A stretch of 64,000 bases of DNA, taken from Alcanivorax sp. DG881 (GTDB taxonomy: Bacteria; Pseudomonadota; Gammaproteobacteria; Pseudomonadales; Alcanivoracaceae). The notes beneath the pieces were generated by a model. That model worked only from the letters and a program-made list of their open reading frames with translations, did no database searches and was not told the DNA's origin. How positions within the stretch are numbered: the stretch's first letter is position 1; every line of letters begins with the position of its first letter. The translations under genes were made by a program, and so were the position numbers. This document shows positions 1 through 9,350 of this stretch, one piece after another. The stretch covers positions 1,656,590-1,720,589 of the forward strand of contig NZ_DS989915.1 of NCBI RefSeq assembly GCF_000155615.1. Direction: 5' to 3'.

Positions 1-912
1 GCGGGTGGCGATAATGCCCCGCTCCACCATGGTGTCGTAGTCATACTGGCCGTCCAGATATTCCCACACCTGGCGGTAGCCCACCGCCCTGATGCCCGGT
101 AACGCCGGATGCAGCTGTGTTTGCTGCCGCAGCCCTTCCACTTCGGCCAGCAAACCGGCGTCGAGCATGGCCCGAAAACGCAGGGCAATCTGCTCGTGCA
201 GCCAGCCCCGGTCCCGGGGCGCCAGCGCCAGGCTAAGCACGGGATACGGCAACCCACTGAACTGACTCAAACCATCCCGGTTCTTTATGACAGTTGTATG
301 ATGCTCCGCGTGGAATGCGGACAACGGCCGACCGGTGAGGCGAAACACTTCCAGCGCTCGCTGTAACCGCTGCCGGTCCGTGGGCTTGAGCCGCGCCGCT
401 GTCACCGGGTCCACCTCGGCCAGCGCCTGATGCACCGCCGGCCAGCCTTGCGCATCGGCCAGGGCCGCAATCTCCGCCCGCACCTGCGGGTCCGCTTCCG
501 GCAACGGCGCCAGCCCCTCCACCAGGGCCTTGAAATACAGCACCGTGCCGCCCACCAGCAACGGCAACTTGCCGTTGGCGTGGATCTCTTCGATATGACT
601 GAGCGCATCGGCGCGAAAATCCGCAGCGGAATAGGGCTCGGTCAGATCACGAAAGCCCAGCAACCGGTGTGGCGCCAATGCCAGCTCTTCTTCAGTGGGG
701 CGGGCAGCACCAATATTCAAGCCCTGATAGACCAGCGCCGAGTCCACATTGATGATTTCGATGGGCAGGGACTGCACCGCCTCGATAGCCAGCGCCGTCT
801 TGCCGGAACAGGTAGGGCCCATAAGAAGAAAAACAGGCTTGATGCCGGATGCCGGACGCCGGACTGAGCCGGTTTCACGTTGGGCGTCCGGCGTCTGGCG
901 TCCGGCGTTCAT
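1..912 (-). CDS. miaA: tRNA dimethylallyltransferase MiaA (C-terminus cut by window edge)
   Basis: MiaA transfers a dimethylallyl group to A37 of tRNAs reading UNN codons. The visible 304 residues show the P-loop GPTCSGKT (about residues 32-39), the following [10 protein letters not shown] segment and the tRNA-binding [14 protein letters not shown] region; the 3' end lies beyond base 1. The ATG at 912 overlaps the mutL stop as ATGA, so the two are translationally coupled. The first 24 residues are encoded by a heptad-repeat hairpin (841-911) and look unlike a normal MiaA N-terminus. No other in-frame ATG, GTG or TTG precedes the P-loop strand, so the repeat appears to be translated. Last visible gene of the nnr-tsaE-amiC-mutL-miaA operon. 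Confidence 0.95.
   Translation of the reverse strand, partial: MNAGRQTPDAQRETGSVRRPASGIKPVFLLMGPTCSGKTALAIEAVQSLPIEIINVDSALVYQGLNIGAARPTEEELALAPHRLLGFRDLTEPYSAADFRADALSHIEEIHANGKLPLLVGGTVLYFKALVEGLAPLPEADPQVRAEIAALADAQGWPAVHQALAEVDPVTAARLKPTDRQRLQRALEVFRLTGRPLSAFHAEHHTTVIKNRDGLSQFSGLPYPVLSLALAPRDRGWLHEQIALRFRAMLDAGLLAEVEGLRQQTQLHPALPGIRAVGYRQVWEYLDGQYDYDTMVERGIIATR
841..911. repeat. Heptad-repeat hairpin inside the miaA 5' end
   Basis: The left arm (841-868) is four 7-bp units of the type GATGCCG/GACGCCG. The right arm (884-911) is four units of the type GCGTCCG/GCGTCTG. The arms are reverse complements separated by about 15 bases. The element fills the junction between mutL and the conserved part of miaA and is read as coding sequence. 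Confidence 0.85.
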
Positions 913-2780
913 CATTGCCCCCGCATAAACAGTCGATCCAGATCCTTGATGCTCATCTGGGTCCAGGTGGGGCGGCCGTGGTTGCACTGGCCGGAACGCT
1001 CGGTGGCTTCCATATCGCGCAACAGGGCATTCATTTCCGGGATCGTCAGGCGCCGATTGGCACGCACACTGCCGTGGCAGGCCATGGTGGACAACAGCTC
1101 ATCCAGTTTCTGGGCAATGCGCTCACTGCTGCCTTGCGCCAGCAAATCCGACAACACATCGCGGACCATGGATTCGCTGTCACCGTTACGCAGCAAGGCG
1201 GGCACTTCGCGCACCACCAGGGTTTCCGGCCCGGCTCGCTCGACACCGAACCCCAGCCGGGAAAACACCTCCGGCTGCTGCTCGGCGAAATCCGCTTCCC
1301 GGGAGGACACGGCCAGCGACACTGGCACCAACAACGGCTGGCTGCGCACCTTGTCGTCCGCCCAGCTCTGCTTGAGCCGCTCATAGGTAATCCGTTCGTG
1401 GGCGGCATGCATATCCACCACCACCATGCCTTGCTGGTTTTCCGCCAGAATAAAGATGCCGTGCAGTTGCGCCACCGCGTAGCCCAGCGGCGGTACGGTT
1501 TCGTCTTCGCTGGCCGGCGGCATCATCGACGGCGCCGACTCGCTGACCTGCTGCCCCACCAGGGCTCCGTAGGCATCCGCCTGACGGGCGCCCTGGCCAT
1601 AAAACGCGCTGCCACCCGTGGGCGGATAGGCCTGCCCGGCCGGGCGAGACAGGGAAGACATACCCGCTCCCGCCGGCGAAGTCAGCGACATATTGCCCTG
1701 ACTGGGCGCCATGGCCGTATCCATGCCGGCGGCTGTCGCACCTTCATCGACCACGGAACCGGCCAGCTCCTGCCCCGGGCGTACCCCGGCAATGGCGCGA
1801 TGCAATGAGCTATACAGAAAACCATGCACCATGCGCTGTTCGCGGAAACGCACTTCGTGCTTGGTGGGGTGAACGTTCACATCCACCATGGCCGGGTCCA
1901 GCTCCAGAAACAGTACATAGGCCGGGTGGCGGCCGTGGTAGAGCACATCCGCATACGCCTGGCGCACCGCATGGCTGACCACCTTGTCGCGAATCACCCG
2001 GCCATTCACATAAAAATATTGCAGGTCCGCCTGGGAACGGGAAAACGTGGGCAGGCCCATCCAGCCGTGCAGACGCAAGCCATCGCGCTCCACGTCCACG
2101 GCTACCGCCTGCTCCATAAAGCCCTTGCCACACAGCTTGGCCACCCGAGCCGCCCGCAGAGTGTCATCCAGCCCGGCGGGCAGCTGATGAATCACTTTCT
2201 GGTTATGGGTAAGACGAAACGCGGTATTGAATTCACTCAGGGCGATGCGCCGAAACACTTCTTCGAGATGATTAAATTCGGTTTTTTCGGTGCGCAGGAA
2301 CCGGCGTCGGGCCGGGGTATTAAAAAACAGGTCGCGCATGGTCACGGTGGTGCCACGGGGATGACCGGCCGGAGCCACGGTGGGCGCCATATCGCGCCCT
2401 TCCACGGTCACTTGCCAGCCTTCCGCTTCGCCTTCCACGTTACTGGCCAGGCTCAATCGTGAGACGGAGCTGATCGCCGCCAGGGCTTCACCACGAAAGC
2501 CCAGAGTACCGATGGCCTCCAGATCATCCAGCCCACGAATTTTGCTGGTGGCGTGCCGGGACAGGGCCAGCGGCAGGTCATCGCGTTCGATGCCGTTACC
2601 GTTATCGCGCACCCGCACCAGCTTCACCCCCCCCTGCTCCACATCCACGCTGATGGATTCCGAGCCGGCATCCAGCGCATTTTCCAGCAATTCCTTGAGC
2701 ACAGACGCAGGACGCTCAACCACTTCACCGGCGGCAATCTGGTTAGCAAGGCGGGAATCAAGCAGCTGAATCTTGGACAA
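912..2780 (-). CDS. mutL: DNA mismatch repair protein MutL, endonuclease type
   Basis: 622 aa. The N-terminal GHKL ATPase shows [20 protein letters not shown] and GFRGEAL, followed by a Ser/Pro/Gly-rich linker (about 340-430) and a C-terminal dimerisation domain. The C-terminus carries [12 protein letters not shown] (near residue 453), matching the DQHA(X)2E(X)4E metal-endonuclease motif, plus ACHGSVRA and CNHGRP near the end, which are further metal-site motifs. MutL therefore probably nicks DNA itself, as in species without MutH. It lies in the operon between amiC (101 bp upstream, with a heptad repeat in the gap) and miaA (4-bp overlap). Confidence 0.97.
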   Translation of the reverse strand: MSKIQLLDSRLANQIAAGEVVERPASVLKELLENALDAGSESISVDVEQGGVKLVRVRDNGNGIERDDLPLALSRHATSKIRGLDDLEAIGTLGFRGEALAAISSVSRLSLASNVEGEAEGWQVTVEGRDMAPTVAPAGHPRGTTVTMRDLFFNTPARRRFLRTEKTEFNHLEEVFRRIALSEFNTAFRLTHNQKVIHQLPAGLDDTLRAARVAKLCGKGFMEQAVAVDVERDGLRLHGWMGLPTFSRSQADLQYFYVNGRVIRDKVVSHAVRQAYADVLYHGRHPAYVLFLELDPAMVDVNVHPTKHEVRFREQRMVHGFLYSSLHRAIAGVRPGQELAGSVVDEGATAAGMDTAMAPSQGNMSLTSPAGAGMSSLSRPAGQAYPPTGGSAFYGQGARQADAYGALVGQQVSESAPSMMPPASEDETVPPLGYAVAQLHGIFILAENQQGMVVVDMHAAHERITYERLKQSWADDKVRSQPLLVPVSLAVSSREADFAEQQPEVFSRLGFGVERAGPETLVVREVPALLRNGDSESMVRDVLSDLLAQGSSERIAQKLDELLSTMACHGSVRANRRLTIPEMNALLRDMEATERSGQCNHGRPTWTQMSIKDLDRLFMRGQ

Positions 2781-2810
2781 AACAAATCCTTTAGGAAGTT
2801 ATCTGACCCC

Positions 2811-2874
2811 GCCACACCGGGCACCCGGCACGCCTGGAATTCAGCGTGCCGGCATGCTGCTTGTTGCGTGCAAG
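2811..2874. repeat. Heptad-type inverted repeat between amiC and mutL
   Basis: Arms CCGGCACGC (2825-2833) and GCGTGCCGG (2844-2852) are perfect complements around an 10-base loop. They continue outward as 7-bp-spaced GCACC/GCATGC/GCGTGC-like units. It fills most of the 101-bp gap between the two co-oriented genes. Confidence 0.65.
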
Positions 2875-2881
2875 CGGAAGG

Positions 2882-4234
2882 TCACGAACGAGGGATTTTC
2901 AGTACCTGGCCGACCATGATGCGGTCGCCATCCATGCCGTTGGCCGAACGGATCGACTGCTCGGAAACACTGTACTGCCGGGCAATTTCCGACAGTGTAT
3001 CACCGGGCTGAATACGATACTCATCACCCTGCTCACGGCGCTGGGCCGCGTACCAGCTATTGGGCGACGGGTGGCTACGGAAATAGGCGTCGATGCCATT
3101 GAGCACCGAGCGAGCCAGCTTGGCCTGGTGCGCCGAGGAGCGCAAATTCCGCTCTTCGGTGGGGTTCGAGATAAAGCCGGTCTCCACCAGGATGGAGACC
3201 ATTTCCGGCTCTTTAAGCACCGCAAAACCGGCCTGCTCCACCTTGTCGCGGCCACCGTGCAACTTGGTCACCTTGCCCATTTCCATCAGCACCTGACGCC
3301 CCAGATAGAGACTGCCGGCCATGGAGCCGTTCATCTGCAGATCCGCCAGCACGCTGTATAACGAACTGTCGTCTTCCTCTTCTTCATACACCCCGGCCAC
3401 GCGGTCGGACTCGTTGGCGATCTTGGCAAGATAGCGGGCCCGGGCACTGGTGGCCCCCCGGTTGGACAGGGCAAACACAGAGGCGCCATGGGCGCGGGCG
3501 TCGGTGAAGGCATCCGCGTGAATAGAGACAAACACATCCGCACCGTGCTTTTCCCTGGCGATCTTGCGGCGCTCGACCAGGGGCACGTAGTAATCGCCAT
3601 CGCGCACCATCACCGCGCGCATGCCGGCCTTGCCATTAACAAGCGCCTCCAGTTTTTTGGCAATCTGCAGAACGATGGTCTTTTCATAGGTGCCACTGGG
3701 ACCACGGGCGCCCGGGTCTTCTCCGCCGTGCCCCGCATCAATGGCCACAACCATCAGCCGCTGCGCCTTGGGCTCCGCCGGCTTTTGCGGCTTGGGCTTG
3801 TCGGCCTTGGCGGTTTGCAGTTCCTTGTCGAACAGGTCGACCACCAGCCGCCAGCCGTGGGGGTCGATGGGTTTGAGCAGATTGGTACGAGTGCGCACGG
3901 ACTCGTTCATGTCCAGCACCACCCGGGTTTTATCCGTGTGTTTGCCCACCCGGATATTGGCAATGGGGCTGCTGGCGTAATCCAGCGTTTTCACGTCGAA
4001 ATCCAGCGCCGCATCCTGTAGATCGAGCACAATGCGATCCGGGTTGGCCAGCTTGTCGAGCTTGTGATCCACCGGCGCCGGCAAATCAAACACGATCCGG
4101 GTGTGGTCCGGCGCCCGGTGCAGGCGCACGGAATCGATGGTGGTCTGGGCAAACGCCAGCGAACTCCAGCACAACGCTGCCAGAGTGAACAAAACGGTCG
4201 AAACGGTTTTCTTGTTGTGAATGCGTGTTGTCAT
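2882..4234 (-). CDS. amiC: N-acetylmuramoyl-L-alanine amidase with AMIN and LysM domains
   Basis: 450 aa periplasmic cell-wall hydrolase cutting the MurNAc-L-Ala bond during daughter-cell separation. A signal peptide (about 1-30, ending SSLAFA) precedes an AMIN domain (about 30-130), a charged Pro/Lys linker (about 135-155), the zinc amidase_3 domain (about 158-385) with IDAGHGGEDPGARG, VSIHADAF and ETGFISNPTEE, and a C-terminal LysM (about 405-448). The AMIN-amidase_3-LysM layout is that of AmiB/AmiC proteins of pseudomonads, so the exact paralogue name is uncertain. The start at 4234 is overlapped by the stop of a five-codon open frame (4231-4248) that follows tsaE, which may couple translation. 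Confidence 0.93.
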   Translation of the reverse strand: MTTRIHNKKTVSTVLFTLAALCWSSLAFAQTTIDSVRLHRAPDHTRIVFDLPAPVDHKLDKLANPDRIVLDLQDAALDFDVKTLDYASSPIANIRVGKHTDKTRVVLDMNESVRTRTNLLKPIDPHGWRLVVDLFDKELQTAKADKPKPQKPAEPKAQRLMVVAIDAGHGGEDPGARGPSGTYEKTIVLQIAKKLEALVNGKAGMRAVMVRDGDYYVPLVERRKIAREKHGADVFVSIHADAFTDARAHGASVFALSNRGATSARARYLAKIANESDRVAGVYEEEEDDSSLYSVLADLQMNGSMAGSLYLGRQVLMEMGKVTKLHGGRDKVEQAGFAVLKEPEMVSILVETGFISNPTEERNLRSSAHQAKLARSVLNGIDAYFRSHPSPNSWYAAQRREQGDEYRIQPGDTLSEIARQYSVSEQSIRSANGMDGDRIMVGQVLKIPRS

Positions 4235-4257
4235 AAGCGTTTAGTCATAGGCGTTTA
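4231..4257 (-). other. 14-bp tandem duplication and mini-cistron between tsaE and amiC
   Basis: On the minus strand the segment TGACTAAACGC occurs twice with 14-bp spacing. The first copy carries the tsaE stop. The second opens a five-codon frame (ATG at 4248, TGA at 4233-4231) whose stop overlaps the amiC ATG. It could be a translational-coupling relay or only the trace of a slippage duplication. Confidence 0.5.
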
Positions 4258-4683
4258 GTCACCACCCCATTTCAGGGTCGCTTTTCTTCCGTGGCCATTC
4301 ACGGCCAGTGTAATGGTCAAATCCGGCGTTGGCACCACTCCGGCGCCCCGCTCCGGCCACTCCAGCAAACACAGGGAGCTGGCATCGAAATAATCCCGTA
4401 CGCCGATCAGCTCCAGCTCTTCCGGATCCGCCAGACGATACAGGTCAAAGTGATAGATATGGACGCCAGCAATCTCGTAGGGTTCCACAATGGTGTACGT
4501 CGGGCTCTTTACGGCCCCTTCATGCCCCAAGCCACGGAGCATACCGCGAACCAGGGTGGTTTTCCCCGCGCCCAGGTCACCTTCGAGATAAACGCAGCCG
4601 CCCGCCGCCAGGCGGTGGCCCAGCTCCGCGCCCAGCGACAGGGTCGCCGCCTCATCCGGTAAATCGTAAAACTCCTGACTCAT
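4255..4683 (-). CDS. tsaE: tRNA threonylcarbamoyladenosine ATPase TsaE
   Basis: 142 aa, full length for the family. TsaE is the ATPase partner of TsaB/TsaD in t6A37 synthesis on ANN-decoding tRNAs. Visible motifs are the Walker A GDLGAGKTT, then SPTYTIVEPY, HFDLYRLADPEELE and LEWPERG. The ATG overlaps the nnr stop as ATGA, and amiC follows 20 bp downstream, a coupling common in gammaproteobacteria. Confidence 0.97.
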   Translation of the reverse strand: MSQEFYDLPDEAATLSLGAELGHRLAAGGCVYLEGDLGAGKTTLVRGMLRGLGHEGAVKSPTYTIVEPYEIAGVHIYHFDLYRLADPEELELIGVRDYFDASSLCLLEWPERGAGVVPTPDLTITLAVNGHGRKATLKWGGD

Positions 4684-6218
4684 TTCTTGTCTGCCCCTTG
4701 CGGCAATTCATGGCCCTGCAGCCTGTGGTTCAATTGCTGACGCAGGGCCCCGAGCAAATCGGTAGCCAGCAAACCCCGCTCACCCTGCGCCGCCGCACAA
4801 TGGTCTGCCGCCCGGGCGTGCACCATGGCACCCAGCCGGGCCGCATCAAACCCGTTCAGCCCCTGGGCCCGCAACGCAGCAATCACCCCGGTCAGCACGT
4901 CGCCCATGCCCCCGGACGCCATGCCCGGGTTGCCATCGCGAATCAGGGACCGGACCGGACCGGCATCCACAGGCTCGCCCTGCACCAGAGTACCCAGCCC
5001 CTTGAGCAGCACGGTACCGCCATAACGGGCAGACAAACTGTCCAGTGCGGCAAACCGGTCCTGCTGAATGTCGCCAGCGGACACACCCAACAGCCGGCCC
5101 GCCTCACCCGGGTGCGGAGTGAGCACCCAATCCGCCGTGCCGATATCGGCCTGCCCGGCGATCAGGGTCAGCGCATCGGCGTCCACCACCATCGGCTTGC
5201 CCGTTGCCAGTGCCGCATCCAGCAAGCCTCGGCCCCACGCATCCAGCCCCAACCCAGGGCCAATGGCAATCACCGTGGCCGCCTCCATCAGCGCGACAGC
5301 GTCTTCCGGGCGATCCACACCGCGCACCATGATTTCCGGCTGGCGGATCAACGCCACCGCCACATGGGCCGGACGCGTAATCAACGTCACTTTGCCCGCC
5401 CCGCAACGGGCGGCGGCCTGGGCACTCATGACCGGCGCGCCGGCAAAACCATGATCGCCACCAATCACCAGCACATGGCCATAATGGCCCTTGTGGCCAT
5501 CCACCCGGCGGGCGGGCAAACGGCGCTGGAGCGTCTCGGCGCCGGGGCTAAGGCAGTCCGGCTGCACCTGGGCGTAAACATCCCGCCCCACCTGCAAATC
5601 GAAAAAACGCAGCGCGCCGCAATGCAACGGCCCTTCGCCGGTGAGCAGACCGCGCTTGAGACCAATAAAGGTACAGGCCATCTCCGCCTGCAACACTGCC
5701 CCCAGCGGCATGCCGCTGTCGGCGCTGAGCCCCGAAGGAATATCCAGCGCCAGCACCGGAAGCGACAACCCATTCAGGGCGCGCAACAAGGCGGCCACGT
5801 CATCACGCAACGGACCTTTAAGACCAGTACCCAGCAGGCCATCAACCAACAGGTCCGCAGAGCGCGGCAGGTCCGAGTGGGTGAGCGGCTGCATGGGAAT
5901 GCCGGCTGCCTGGCAACGTCGGGCCATGGTCAGGGCATCGCCCTTGAGCTGATCCGGCGCGCGGGTAAACCAGATCTGCGGCTGCAGGCCGGCCTCCGCC
6001 GCCAGCCGCGCCACCACATAGCCATCACCACCGTTATTACCGCCACCACACAACACCGCCAGCTTGCTGGCCTGGGGCCAGCGCTCGCAGAGGGCATCAA
6101 AGGCCGCCTGCCCGGCCCGCTCCATCAGCTCGGCGCCCGGAGTGCCGGCGGCAATGGCCAGTCGGTCCAGCTCGCGGGTTTGCGCCGCGGTGTATAAAGC
6201 AGCAGGTAGCTCGGTCAC
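4680..6218 (-). CDS. nnr: Bifunctional NAD(P)H-hydrate epimerase / ADP-dependent dehydratase
   Basis: 512 aa fusion that repairs hydrated NADH and NADPH. The N-terminal epimerase domain (about 1-215) shows GGGNNGGDGYVVARLA. The C-terminal ribokinase-like dehydratase domain (about 225-500) shows GHVLVIGGDHG, IGPGLG and GMASGGMGDVLTG. It is first in the minus-strand operon and divergent from queG across about 100 bp; the bacterial nnr-tsaE adjacency and divergent queG support the call. Confidence 0.96.
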   Translation of the reverse strand: MTELPAALYTAAQTRELDRLAIAAGTPGAELMERAGQAAFDALCERWPQASKLAVLCGGGNNGGDGYVVARLAAEAGLQPQIWFTRAPDQLKGDALTMARRCQAAGIPMQPLTHSDLPRSADLLVDGLLGTGLKGPLRDDVAALLRALNGLSLPVLALDIPSGLSADSGMPLGAVLQAEMACTFIGLKRGLLTGEGPLHCGALRFFDLQVGRDVYAQVQPDCLSPGAETLQRRLPARRVDGHKGHYGHVLVIGGDHGFAGAPVMSAQAAARCGAGKVTLITRPAHVAVALIRQPEIMVRGVDRPEDAVALMEAATVIAIGPGLGLDAWGRGLLDAALATGKPMVVDADALTLIAGQADIGTADWVLTPHPGEAGRLLGVSAGDIQQDRFAALDSLSARYGGTVLLKGLGTLVQGEPVDAGPVRSLIRDGNPGMASGGMGDVLTGVIAALRAQGLNGFDAARLGAMVHARAADHCAAAQGERGLLATDLLGALRQQLNHRLQGHELPQGADKK

Positions 6219-6317
6219 CTGTTATCCTTCGCGTTATTTCGTGCGCCCCCGTTTACCGGGGCGCCACAACACATTTCCCGCCATTATACGCACGAGAGCC
6301 GGTTGCCCCGAAACGTC

Positions 6318-7373
6318 ATGGATCTGAATCAACTGAAAGCCCAAATCCAGCAATGGGGCCGCGAACTCGGCTTCCAGCAAATCGGTATTGCCGATACGGA
6401 TCTGCACGCCGAAGAAGCGCAGTTGAAAGCGTGGCTGGCAAAAGGTTATCAGGGGCAAATGAACTGGATGTCGGCCCACGGTAACAAACGCTTTCGCCCC
6501 GGGGAGCTGGAACCGGGCACCCTGAGGGTGATTTCCGCGCGCATGGATTACCTGCCCCCGGACACCCAACCGGTGAAGTTGCTGCAACAGAAAGACAAGG
6601 CCTATGTATCCCGCTATGCCCTGGGCCGTGACTATCACAAGCTGATCCGCAAGCGCCTGGCGATTCTGGCCGGGCGCATTCGTGAGGCCGTGGCGGACAG
6701 CGAGCTGGCCCGGGCTTTTGTGGACAGCGCCCCGGTAATGGAAAAACCGCTGGCGGCGAAAGCCGGGCTGGGCTGGCAGGGCAAGCACACCCTGGTGTTG
6801 AACCGGGAAGCGGGCAGCTGGTTCTTTCTGGGCGAGATCTACACCGACATTGCCTTGCCGGTGGACACCCCCGGCGAAGACCATTGCGGCAAGTGCAAAG
6901 CCTGCATCACCGTCTGCCCCACCGACGCCATTGTGGCGCCCTATGAACTGGATGCCCGGCGCTGCATTTCCTACCTGACCATCGAACACGAAGGCAGCAT
7001 TCCCGAAGACCTGCGCAAAGGCATCGGCAACCGCATTTTCGGCTGCGACGACTGCCAGCTTATGTGCCCCTGGAATCGCTTCTCCCAGCACACCGGCGAA
7101 ACCGATTTCCACCCCCGCCACGGGCTGGGCGACAGTGACCTGGTCTCACTGTTTTCATGGAGCGAAGAAGAATTTCTGGAGCGCACGGCGGGATCGGCGA
7201 TTCGTCGCGCCGGGTATCTGAAATGGCTGCGCAATATTGCCGTGGCACTGGGAAATGCGCCCACCACCGAGGACATCGTGCAGGCGTTGAACACCAGGAT
7301 GGATTACCCGGATGAAACCGTGCGCGAGCATGTGTTGTGGGCACTGGAGCAGCACGGCGCTGCCAATCCCTGA
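6318..7373 (+). CDS. queG: Epoxyqueuosine reductase QueG
   Basis: 351 aa from the ATG at 6318; an in-frame TTG lies 15 bases upstream at 6303 but adds nothing conserved. QueG reduces epoxyqueuosine to queuosine in the wobble position of tRNA, using cobalamin and two 4Fe-4S clusters. The cluster cysteines are visible in CGKCKACITVCPTDA, later in RRCISY and GCDDCQLMCPWN. The C-terminus has HEAT-like helices (about 285-345), as usual. The gene is divergent from nnr. No terminator is clear; a REP-like unit and heptads follow. Confidence 0.96.
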   Translation: MDLNQLKAQIQQWGRELGFQQIGIADTDLHAEEAQLKAWLAKGYQGQMNWMSAHGNKRFRPGELEPGTLRVISARMDYLPPDTQPVKLLQQKDKAYVSRYALGRDYHKLIRKRLAILAGRIREAVADSELARAFVDSAPVMEKPLAAKAGLGWQGKHTLVLNREAGSWFFLGEIYTDIALPVDTPGEDHCGKCKACITVCPTDAIVAPYELDARRCISYLTIEHEGSIPEDLRKGIGNRIFGCDDCQLMCPWNRFSQHTGETDFHPRHGLGDSDLVSLFSWSEEEFLERTAGSAIRRAGYLKWLRNIAVALGNAPTTEDIVQALNTRMDYPDETVREHVLWALEQHGAANP

Positions 7374-7405
7374 CAACGCTTCGGCCAACTTTCGCGCTGA
7401 CGCGC

Positions 7406-7433
7406 GGTTCGCACCTCGAGAGGTACTCCTACA
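7406..7433 (-). repeat. REP-like palindromic unit R1
   Basis: On the minus strand it reads TGTAGGAG, then a short palindrome with CTCGAG, then GAACC. It matches units at 12527, 18758 and 18881. It lies in the convergent queG/orn spacer (7374-7556) and resembles the TGTAGGAGC...GAAC intergenic palindromes of pseudomonads. Confidence 0.7.
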
Positions 7434-7507
7434 GGCGCTCCGGATCCGGGGTTCCGCAGGGCGAAGACAGGCTCACGCCTATTCACCCTGCGCTTCTTTC
7501 CTGTTTT

Positions 7508-7546
7508 GCATGTCAGCGTGGTCAGCGTGCTGCGTGAAGCGTGCCA
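7508..7546. repeat. Heptad repeat downstream of orn/queG
   Basis: Units GCGTGCT, GCGTGAA and GCGTGCC follow at 7-bp steps (7525-7545), preceded by looser GCATGTC/GCGTGGT copies. It lies in the convergent spacer between queG and orn. Confidence 0.6.
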
Positions 7547-7556
7547 GCGGCGCCGG

Positions 7557-8102
7557 TCAGGCGCTAATAAAATGCTCGCGGTAATACACCAGCTCGGCGA
7601 TGGATTCGCGGATGTCATCCAGTGCCAGGTGTTTGTTCTCCTTGCTGAAGCCCGGCAGGATTTCCGGCTTCCAGCGGCGGGCCAGCTCTTTCAGGGTGGA
7701 CACATCCAGGTTGCGGTAATGGAAAAAGGCTTCCAGTTGCGGCATGTAATTGGCCAGGAAACGTCGATCCTGGCAGATGCTGTTGCCGCACATGGGCGAC
7801 ATGCCCGCTTCCACGTACTGCTCCAGAAACGCGATGGTCTGGGACTCTGCTGCCGCGTCATTCACCATGCTGGCTTTCACCCTGGCCACCAGCCCGGAGT
7901 TGTTATGGTGGGTGGTATTCCATTCGTCCATGCCATCCAGTAGCGCATCGCTCTGATGCACCGCCAGCACCGGCCCTTCTGCCAGCACATTCAACTCGGC
8001 ATCGGTAACAATGGTGGCGATTTCGATGATGCGATCGTTTTCCGGGCTCAGGCCGGTCATTTCCAGATCGATCCAGATCAGGTTATTGCGCTTGTCGGTC
8101 AT
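7557..8102 (-). CDS. orn: Oligoribonuclease
   Basis: 181 aa 3'-5' exoribonuclease of the DEDDh family that degrades short RNA oligomers and pGpG. Motifs: WIDLEMTGL (Exo I), [10 protein letters not shown] (Exo II) and [11 protein letters not shown] with the conserved His five residues before Asp (Exo III). Length is typical. Divergent from rsgA, the usual neighbour in gammaproteobacteria, with a 100-bp shared promoter region. Confidence 0.97.
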   Translation of the reverse strand: MTDKRNNLIWIDLEMTGLSPENDRIIEIATIVTDAELNVLAEGPVLAVHQSDALLDGMDEWNTTHHNNSGLVARVKASMVNDAAAESQTIAFLEQYVEAGMSPMCGNSICQDRRFLANYMPQLEAFFHYRNLDVSTLKELARRWKPEILPGFSKENKHLALDDIRESIAELVYYREHFISA

Positions 8103-8202
8103 GGGCTCGGCATCTCTTTGCTACGCGGAATTAGGCCTCCATGGTAGCATGGCGCTACTCACATACCAGATTGCCTACCTGAAGACAGGACCGTAATAAC
8201 CC

Positions 8203-9252
8203 GTGGCCAAACGCAAGCTCAATCGCCGCCAACAATGGCGCATCGAAAAGATCCAGGCGGAAAAACGCGACCGCGCCAACCGCCGTAACGACCAGCAGGA
8301 GAACCTGGTGGCCGATGATCTTGGCGATGAGCAACACGGGTTTATCACTGCCCATTTCGGCCAGCAGGTGGAAGTGGAAAATGCGGACGGCCCGAATGGG
8401 GAAAACAGAAAGACACGGCGGTGTCACTTTCGCGCCACCCTGGAGCAGCTGGTTGTTGGCGACAAGGTGATCTGGCAGCCGCCCAAAAGCGAAGGCCTGG
8501 GTGTGGTAGTCGCCATCGAGCCCCGCGACACGGTACTCAAGCGCCCGGACCTGTACGGCAACCTGAAGCCGGTTGCGGCCAACGTGGAACAGATGCTGGT
8601 GGTGTTCGCGCCGCTTCCCACACCCTCAAGCGCCCTGCTGGACCGTTATCTGGTGGCCGCCGAGCTGTCCAATATCCCCGCCACCCTGGTGCTCAACAAG
8701 GCCGACCTGATCGACGAAACCCTGCGCCCCTTTGTGGATGAACTGTCCGACATGTATCGCCGCCTCGGCTATCCGGTTCTGGAAGTCTGCGCTCACCAGA
8801 GCGAAGGACTGGCGCCACTGCATGAAGCCCTGGCAGGCAAGACCAGCGTGTTTGTCGGGCAGTCCGGGGTGGGCAAATCCTCACTGGTCAATGGGGTGAT
8901 GCCGGAAGCGGACCTGCAGGTGGGCGAGCTGTCCAGCAACTCCGGCCTGGGCCAGCACACCACCGTCACCGCCCGGCTGGTTCATCTGCCCACCGGCGGC
9001 CAGTTGATTGATTCCCCCGGCATCCGCGAATTCGGCCTGTGGCATATCGGCGAAGACGACCTGCTGCACGGCTACCGGGAGCTCTCCGAGCTGGCGGGTT
9101 ACTGCAAATTCCGCAATTGTTCACACCGCAACGAACCCGGCTGCGCGCTGATCACTGCCGCCGAAAACGGCGATATCGATGAAGAACGGCTGAGTAATTT
9201 CTACCAGATCGCCGACACCCTGGACGAGGAAGGACGGGAGAGGTATCAGTGA
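8203..9252 (+). CDS. rsgA: Small ribosomal subunit biogenesis GTPase RsgA
   Basis: 349 aa, GTG start at 8203. A basic N-terminal tail and OB fold precede a circularly permuted GTPase domain: the G4 motif NKAD (about residue 166) comes before G1 GQSGVGKSSLVN (about 219) and G3 DSPGIREFGLW (about 270). A C-terminal zinc knuckle is visible in CKFRNCSHRNEPGC. It releases RbfA in late 30S maturation. Its stop is followed at once by the long AT-rich heptad hairpin. Confidence 0.97.
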   Translation: MAKRKLNRRQQWRIEKIQAEKRDRANRRNDQQENLVADDLGDEQHGFITAHFGQQVEVENADGPNGENRKTRRCHFRATLEQLVVGDKVIWQPPKSEGLGVVVAIEPRDTVLKRPDLYGNLKPVAANVEQMLVVFAPLPTPSSALLDRYLVAAELSNIPATLVLNKADLIDETLRPFVDELSDMYRRLGYPVLEVCAHQSEGLAPLHEALAGKTSVFVGQSGVGKSSLVNGVMPEADLQVGELSSNSGLGQHTTVTARLVHLPTGGQLIDSPGIREFGLWHIGEDDLLHGYRELSELAGYCKFRNCSHRNEPGCALITAAENGDIDEERLSNFYQIADTLDEEGRERYQ

Positions 9253-9256
9253 ACCC

Positions 9257-9345
9257 GTTAATAATGAATAATGAATAGTTAATAATTGGACTTCGCTGCG
9301 CGAAGTTGTTTCGCTATTAATTATTCATTATTAACTATTCATTGC
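9257..9345. repeat. AT-rich heptad foldback between rsgA and the rhodanese gene
   Basis: The left arm (about 9257-9289) is built of AATAATG/AATAGTT-like 7-bp units. The right arm (about 9313-9345) is built of the complementary TCATTAT/TAACTAT units. They flank a short CTTCGCTGCGCGAAG hairpin. The word AATGAATAGTTAATAAT occurs in both arms in opposite orientation. The right arm ends 6 bases before the next ATG, where a Shine-Dalgarno sequence would normally lie. Confidence 0.85.
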
Positions 9346-9350
9346 CTCTT

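Noticed and set aside
4329..6197. 622-codon plus-strand frame antisense to nnr
   Set aside because: High-GC shadow of a clear nnr gene; His/Arg/Gln-rich product with no family.
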